DNA of 23,577 nucleotides from CAMAUF01 sp046152925. GTDB lineage: Bacteria > Chloroflexota > Dehalococcoidia > Tepidiformales > Tepidiformaceae. The notes below the pieces were generated by a model that had not been told where the DNA came from, did not search any database, and was given only the letters and a program-made list of their open reading frames with translations. Both the position numbers and the translations under genes were made by a program. The stretch covers positions 1 to 23,577 of the forward strand of contig JBJXFX010000045.1 of NCBI GenBank assembly GCA_046152925.1. The letters run 5' to 3'. This document shows, piece after piece, positions 20,618-23,577 of this stretch. The first letter of the stretch is position 1; each line of letters opens with the position of its first letter.

Positions 20618-21001
20618 CTAGCGCGGGCTCGGGATGGTGAATCCTCCGGGCGAGCCGGCGCGCTCTCGGGCCCAGGGCGGGTCGATTTCGCGACGCTCCG
20701 GCTCCCGGCGGCTACCGCGGTCGTCACGGTCGTCCAGTTCCGCGATCGGGATGGCGGGCAGCGTTTCGACGTTCACGCCCGCCCGGCGGCTGAGCGCAAG
20801 CGAGAAGCGCGCGACGTGTTCGTTGTCATCCGAATCGACCAAGAGCACGAAGTCGAACCGGCCGAGCACGGCGTAGAGGCCGAGCGCCCGCGTCTGCGGG
20901 GTTTCGAGGGCGTCGACCGACCGTCGCAGGGCGTGCGGGTCGTCGATCAGCTTTTCGCGGCCATCGGCTTCGAGGGTGACGAGCAAGATGTAGTGCGCCA
21001 T
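20618..21001 (-). CDS. GYD-domain protein
   Basis: A 127-residue protein of the GYD family, a ferredoxin-like dimeric fold of unknown biochemical role. It shows HYILLVTLEADGREKLIDDP, RALGLYAVLGRFDFVLLVDSDDNEHVARF (the GYD-type strand, here GRFD), and a closing NVETLPAIPIAEL, after which about 35 charged residues (RDDRGSRREPERRE) form an apparently disordered tail that the family usually lacks. The GTG/ATG choice is clear: ATG 21001 begins the family domain exactly. It lies 46 bases downstream of pyrG and could be read from the pyrG promoter; no convincing ribosome site precedes it. Confidence 0.85.
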   Translation of the reverse strand: MAHYILLVTLEADGREKLIDDPHALRRSVDALETPQTRALGLYAVLGRFDFVLLVDSDDNEHVARFSLALSRRAGVNVETLPAIPIAELDDRDDRGSRREPERREIDPPWARERAGSPGGFTIPSPR

Positions 21002-21047
21002 GGACCGATTCTGCGCCGCCAGGCCAACCGCCGCAACGGTCGAACGG

Positions 21048-22658
21048 CTACTTCCCTGTGGGCGCGCCCTTCCGGACCGCCGCCGCGATGAACTCCCGGA
21101 ACAGCGGGTGCGGCCGGTTCGGCCGGCTCTGCAGCTCTGGGTGGAATTGCGTCCCGAGCATGAACGGATGCCCCGCTATCTCGGAGATTTCGACGAGGGA
21201 GCCATCCGGCGATGTCCCGCTGACGCGCAGCCCCGCGCCTTCGAGCTGGTCCCGGTAGGCGTTGTTGAACTCCCAGCGGTGCCGGTGCCGCTCCGAAACC
21301 GTGTCCGTCGCGAAGCTCGATGCCGCAAGGGAGCCCGGCTTGAGGCTGCAGGGATAGGCCCCGCGCCGCATTGTGCCGCCCTTATCGACGATCCTGGTCT
21401 GATCCTCAAGCAGGGAGATCACGGGATGCGGGCTCTCGGGGTCGAACTCAGTGGAGTTGGCGCCCTCCAGACCACAGACGTTGCGCGCGAACTCGGTGAC
21501 CATCACCTGCATCCCGAGGCAGAGGCCCAGGTAGGGCACGCCAGCGGTGCGCGCGTAGTTCGCGGCCTTGATCTTTCCTTCCCAGCCGCGTTCGCCGAAG
21601 CCGCCAGGGACGATGATCCCCGCCGAGCCTGCGAGGACTTCTGCGGCGGACCGCGTCTCCAACGACTCCGCCGAGACCCACTGGATGTCGACATCGACGC
21701 CGTTCGCGATCCCGCCGTGGACCAGCGCCTCTTTCACGGAGAGGTACGCATCCTTCAACTTTACGTACTTGCCGACGATCGAGACAGTCACGGTGCCGGT
21801 CGGGTGCTTCATTCGCTCGACCATGGCCCGCCAGTCGTCGAGGTCGCGCGGGCCTTCGAGGCTGAGCTTCTCGATCGTAACGTCGCCGAGACCGCGTTGT
21901 TCTAGCACGAGCGGGACCTCGTAGATCGAGGCCACGGTCTCCAACGGGACAACGCCCCGCGGTTCGACGTCGCAGAACAACGCAACTTTCTCACTGATGT
22001 CGCGCGGCACCGTCTGGTCGGACCGGAGGATGATCACGTCGGGCTGGATACCTTTTGAGCGGAGCTCGCGGACCGAGTGCTGGGTCGGCTTTGTTTTCAA
22101 TTCTCCCGTGGCGCCGACAAACGGGAGGAAGCAGACGTGGATGCTGAGCGTGTCGGTGCGCGACCGTTCGTGGCGGATTTGGCGGATGGCCTCAAGGAAA
22201 CTTTCACCCTCGATGTCGCCGACAGTGCCGCCGACCTCGCAAATGAGGACGTCGCAGCCCGCCTGCTTCGCCGCGCCATAGATCCGGCCCTTAATCTCGT
22301 TCGTGAGGTGTGGGACGGCCTGGATCGTGCCGCCGAGGTAGTCGCCGCGGCGTTCTTTGTCGAGCACGGCCTGGTAGATGCGGCCGCTCGTTACCGAGGC
22401 TGCGGCGGTGAGGTCCTGGTCGATGAAGCGTTCGTAGTGGCCGAGGTCGAGGTCGGTCTCGGCGCCGTCGACGGTGACGAAGACCTCGCCGTGCTGATAG
22501 GGCGACATCGTGCCGGGGTCGACGTTGAGGTACGGGTCTAGCTTTTGGATAGAGACGGTGACGCCGCGGCTTTTGAGGATGCGTCCGAGGCTCGCGGTGG
22601 TGATGCCCTTACCGACGGAGCTAACGACGCCGCCGGTCACGAAGATGAACTTTGCCAT
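21048..22658 (-). CDS. pyrG: CTP synthase PyrG
   Basis: PyrG makes CTP from UTP, ATP and glutamine. The 536-residue protein has both domains at normal length: the amidoligase with KFIFVTGGVVSSVGKG (P-loop, residues 3-18), SIQKLDPYLNVDPGTMSPYQHGEVFV and CEVGGTVGDIEG; and, from about residue 285, the class I glutamine amidotransferase with VPGGFGERGWEGKI, the catalytic cysteine in GLCLGMQ (about residue 375) and the His and Glu in GTQFHPE. The amidotransferase also has the characteristic TMRRGAYP. ATG 22658 begins the family sequence and has GGAG-type sites nearby. It has its own promoter with consensus-like elements, and pairs in direction with the brnTA genes upstream. Confidence 0.98.
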   Translation of the reverse strand: MAKFIFVTGGVVSSVGKGITTASLGRILKSRGVTVSIQKLDPYLNVDPGTMSPYQHGEVFVTVDGAETDLDLGHYERFIDQDLTAAASVTSGRIYQAVLDKERRGDYLGGTIQAVPHLTNEIKGRIYGAAKQAGCDVLICEVGGTVGDIEGESFLEAIRQIRHERSRTDTLSIHVCFLPFVGATGELKTKPTQHSVRELRSKGIQPDVIILRSDQTVPRDISEKVALFCDVEPRGVVPLETVASIYEVPLVLEQRGLGDVTIEKLSLEGPRDLDDWRAMVERMKHPTGTVTVSIVGKYVKLKDAYLSVKEALVHGGIANGVDVDIQWVSAESLETRSAAEVLAGSAGIIVPGGFGERGWEGKIKAANYARTAGVPYLGLCLGMQVMVTEFARNVCGLEGANSTEFDPESPHPVISLLEDQTRIVDKGGTMRRGAYPCSLKPGSLAASSFATDTVSERHRHRWEFNNAYRDQLEGAGLRVSGTSPDGSLVEISEIAGHPFMLGTQFHPELQSRPNRPHPLFREFIAAAVRKGAPTGK

Positions 22659-22687
22659 GGTCTCCGGCTCCGGTTCAGGCTCGACCT

Positions 22688-22716
22688 ATGCTAGGTGGCG
22701 CGGGCGGGCCGGTCAA
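22688..22716 (-). promoter_or_regulatory. Promoter of pyrG
   Basis: On the minus strand TTGACC (22716-22711), a 17-base spacer and TAGCAT (22693-22688) make the best sigma70-type promoter in the window. The leader to ATG 22658 would be about 22 bases. The long leader with a C-run needed for the Gram-positive pyrG attenuation mechanism is absent. Confidence 0.7.
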
Positions 22717-22743
22717 CGAACAAATGTGCGGGGAGTGGTTGGG

Positions 22744-23052
22744 TTACGTCCCTGCCGCGCTGACGGGCGCTGCCTCGGCCTCATGTGCCTCCATGTACGC
22801 GCGTAAGGCCGCGGCCATCTCGAGCGGGTACTCGCGGCCGCGCCCCGCGAACCAAAGGAGGACCGCCGGCTCGATCTCGAGCCGGAACTCCACCGTCGCA
22901 GGGAGCGGTGCACCGTGATTGCGGACGACCGCGGTGTCGAACCACCCGGGCGGCGTCGCGGGGATGTCCGAGAGATCAATCTCGTCGTCAGTCATGGTCC
23001 GCAGGCGGTCCCAGTCGGTACCCGTGCGCGTGCCAGTAGCCGATTTCTTCAT
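22744..23052 (-). CDS. brnA: BrnA-family antitoxin
   Basis: The 102-residue protein matches the BrnA antitoxin: a start rich in Lys, Ser and Thr, then GTDWDRLRTMTDDEIDLSDIP (the family's 'TDW..l..MtDeDID' opening), a middle linking segment that wraps the toxin, and a C-terminal ribbon-helix-helix-type segment with ATVEFRLEIEPAVLLWFAGRG and EMAAALRAYMEAHE. BrnA dimers normally bind the brnTA operator and neutralise BrnT. The family's usual 'YQTRINAVLRAY' is YPLEMAAALRAY here. Its ATG lies inside brnT, 65 bases before the toxin's stop, in another frame; AAGG stands at fair spacing upstream. The pyrG promoter begins 28 bases after its stop. Confidence 0.88.
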   Translation of the reverse strand: MKKSATGTRTGTDWDRLRTMTDDEIDLSDIPATPPGWFDTAVVRNHGAPLPATVEFRLEIEPAVLLWFAGRGREYPLEMAAALRAYMEAHEAEAAPVSAAGT

Positions 23053-23287
23053 GACGGGTGGCCTTTCTTGCGGAGATGATGCGGATGACGTCGGCTGTTT
23101 CGGTGAACACAACAACGAGGAGAACGTCTTCGGTCCATCCTATCGCCTTCTGACGGTCCTCGGCCGGATCGGAATCGTCCTCACCCGCGACCGGATCGGA
23201 GATGAAGAACGGCTCCAGGTCGGCGAAGTCGATATGGTGCTTCCGGAGGTTGGCCCGCCCCTTGGCCTCATCCCACACGAATCGCAT
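22988..23287 (-). CDS. brnT: BrnT-family ribonuclease toxin
   Basis: BrnT is a RelE-fold ribonuclease that stops translation when the antitoxin is lost. The 99-residue product has all the family blocks: RFVWDEAKGRANLRKHHIDFADLE at the start (W-D-x-x-K...N..KH), FISDPVAGEDD, EDRQKAIGWTEDVLLVVVFTE, and IRIISARKATRHEEIGYW at the end (Arg and Lys of the catalytic site, followed by Tyr). About 15 further residues (HAHGYRLGPPADHD) extend beyond the usual end and run through the start of brnA. The gene order toxin-antitoxin is the normal one for this family. A TACGCT box five bases before the ATG overlaps a palindrome. Confidence 0.92.
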   Translation of the reverse strand: MRFVWDEAKGRANLRKHHIDFADLEPFFISDPVAGEDDSDPAEDRQKAIGWTEDVLLVVVFTETADVIRIISARKATRHEEIGYWHAHGYRLGPPADHD

Positions 23288-23292
23288 GACAA

Positions 23293-23304
23293 AGCGTAGC
23301 TACG
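23293..23304 (-). promoter_or_regulatory. brnTA -10 box and overlapping palindrome
   Basis: On the minus strand TACGCT (23298-23293) ends five bases before ATG 23287, and the ten-base palindrome CGTAGCTACG (23295-23304) overlaps it. BrnA is known to autorepress brnTA in the characterised system, so this is a reasonable operator candidate. The mRNA would be leaderless. Confidence 0.4.
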
Positions 23305-23403
23305 TCGGCCTGACCGTGGCAAGGGCGGCCCCGGGATCTCGCACCTCGCCCTGCCTGCCTACCCTTTGACGCGGACGACCTGCCGGAGGGTGGGCTCCCG
23401 CGG

Positions 23404-23435
23404 GTTGCCCCTAAAGGGCCTGCGCTTGGGGCAAC
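23404..23435 (-). repeat. Inverted repeat across the end of the luciferase-like gene
   Basis: GTTGCCCC (23404-23411) and GGGGCAAC (23428-23435) pair perfectly around a 16-base loop, with the gene's stop codon at the edge of the stem. It may be a terminator or 3'-end structure; no T-run follows. Confidence 0.4.
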
Positions 23436-23577
23436 ACCGAGGACGCGAGTAACGCCGTCACCCCCGGCGCATAGACGAAGAGCGCTTCGTCGACGCCGGC
23501 CTCGCGCAGCTGGCCGAGGCTCTCGAGGATCTCGGAGGGCCCGCCGACAATCCCGCCACGGGCCTTCAGGGTCGCGC
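23411..23577 (-). CDS. C-terminal end of a luciferase-like (LLM/F420-type) oxidoreductase
   Basis: The last 55 residues of a gene entering from the right edge are visible. They read KARGGIVGGPSEILESLGQL, then AGVDEALFVYAPGVTALLA, and end at TAG 23411. The GGPSEILESLGQLREAGVD pattern is the closing helix-strand unit of luciferase-like monooxygenases ('GTPEEVAERLRELAEAGVDEVVL'). It is the second such gene in the window, and differs in this region from the one at 10678 (IIAGTPKQVIAEL), so they are not recent duplicates. The substrate and the start lie outside the window. Confidence 0.7.
   Translation of the reverse strand, partial: ATLKARGGIVGGPSEILESLGQLREAGVDEALFVYAPGVTALLASSVLPQAQAL

Noticed and set aside
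1..23577. CRISPR array, transposase, integrase, phage genes or rRNA
   Set aside because: No spaced direct repeats and no such proteins were found by reading all frames.

Overview
The window is a GC-rich bacterial chromosome segment (roughly two thirds G+C by eye), densely packed on both strands with mostly housekeeping genes. No insertion sequence, prophage, integrase, CRISPR array, rRNA or tRNA was seen. The gene set (luciferase-like flavin oxidoreductases, Uma2 protein, GYD-domain protein, secreted proteins with Pro/Thr linkers, type III pantothenate kinase, an unusual ClpS) and the protein style suggest a Chloroflexota bacterium, possibly of the Dehalococcoidia/Tepidiformia type. This placement is inferred from recall, not from a search.

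Layout. Positions 1-3400 hold a cupin gene running off the left edge with a tiny coupled ORF before it, a DinB-like gene, the tRNA thiolase gene mnmA divergent from the ribosome silencing factor rsfS (apparently starting at CTG), a lipoprotein and a small hypothetical protein. Positions 3400-8700 hold an MFS transporter divergent from a three-gene run of exported proteins (a secreted protein with a polyproline linker, a membrane-anchored Pro/Thr stalk protein and a PHB-depolymerase-like esterase), then a coupled metallo-hydrolase/methyltransferase pair. Positions 8826-11919 read rightwards: rnhB-yraN, then an alpha/beta hydrolase lacking the nucleophile serine paired with a luciferase-like oxidoreductase. 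Positions 11929-14783 read leftwards: a double ABM-domain protein, a possible SCP2-like remnant, a Uma2 protein and two integral membrane proteins preceded by a 16-bp perfect palindrome. Positions 15173-20232 read rightwards: proA with a coupled acidic small protein, mscL, then coaX-coaBC-ydeI-like joined by 4-base overlaps, and a 30-residue arginine-rich ORF. Positions 20251-23577 read leftwards: clpS, a GYD-domain gene, pyrG with a clear sigma70-type promoter, a brnTA toxin-antitoxin pair and the end of another luciferase-like gene.

How genes work together. coaX and coaBC supply three CoA steps (pantothenate phosphorylation, cysteine ligation, decarboxylation). mnmA, rsfS, rnhB and clpS serve tRNA modification, ribosome control, DNA repair and proteolysis. 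Several genes have a TANNNT -10 box only 5-8 bases before the start codon and no Shine-Dalgarno sequence (rnhB, the alpha/beta hydrolase, proA, the lipoprotein, brnT), suggesting leaderless mRNAs, while others carry clear GGAGG sites. No single spectacular new system was found. The best leads are the CTG start of rsfS, two unlisted microproteins, active-site substitutions in RNase HII, the hydrolase and ClpS, and the palindromic operator candidate.
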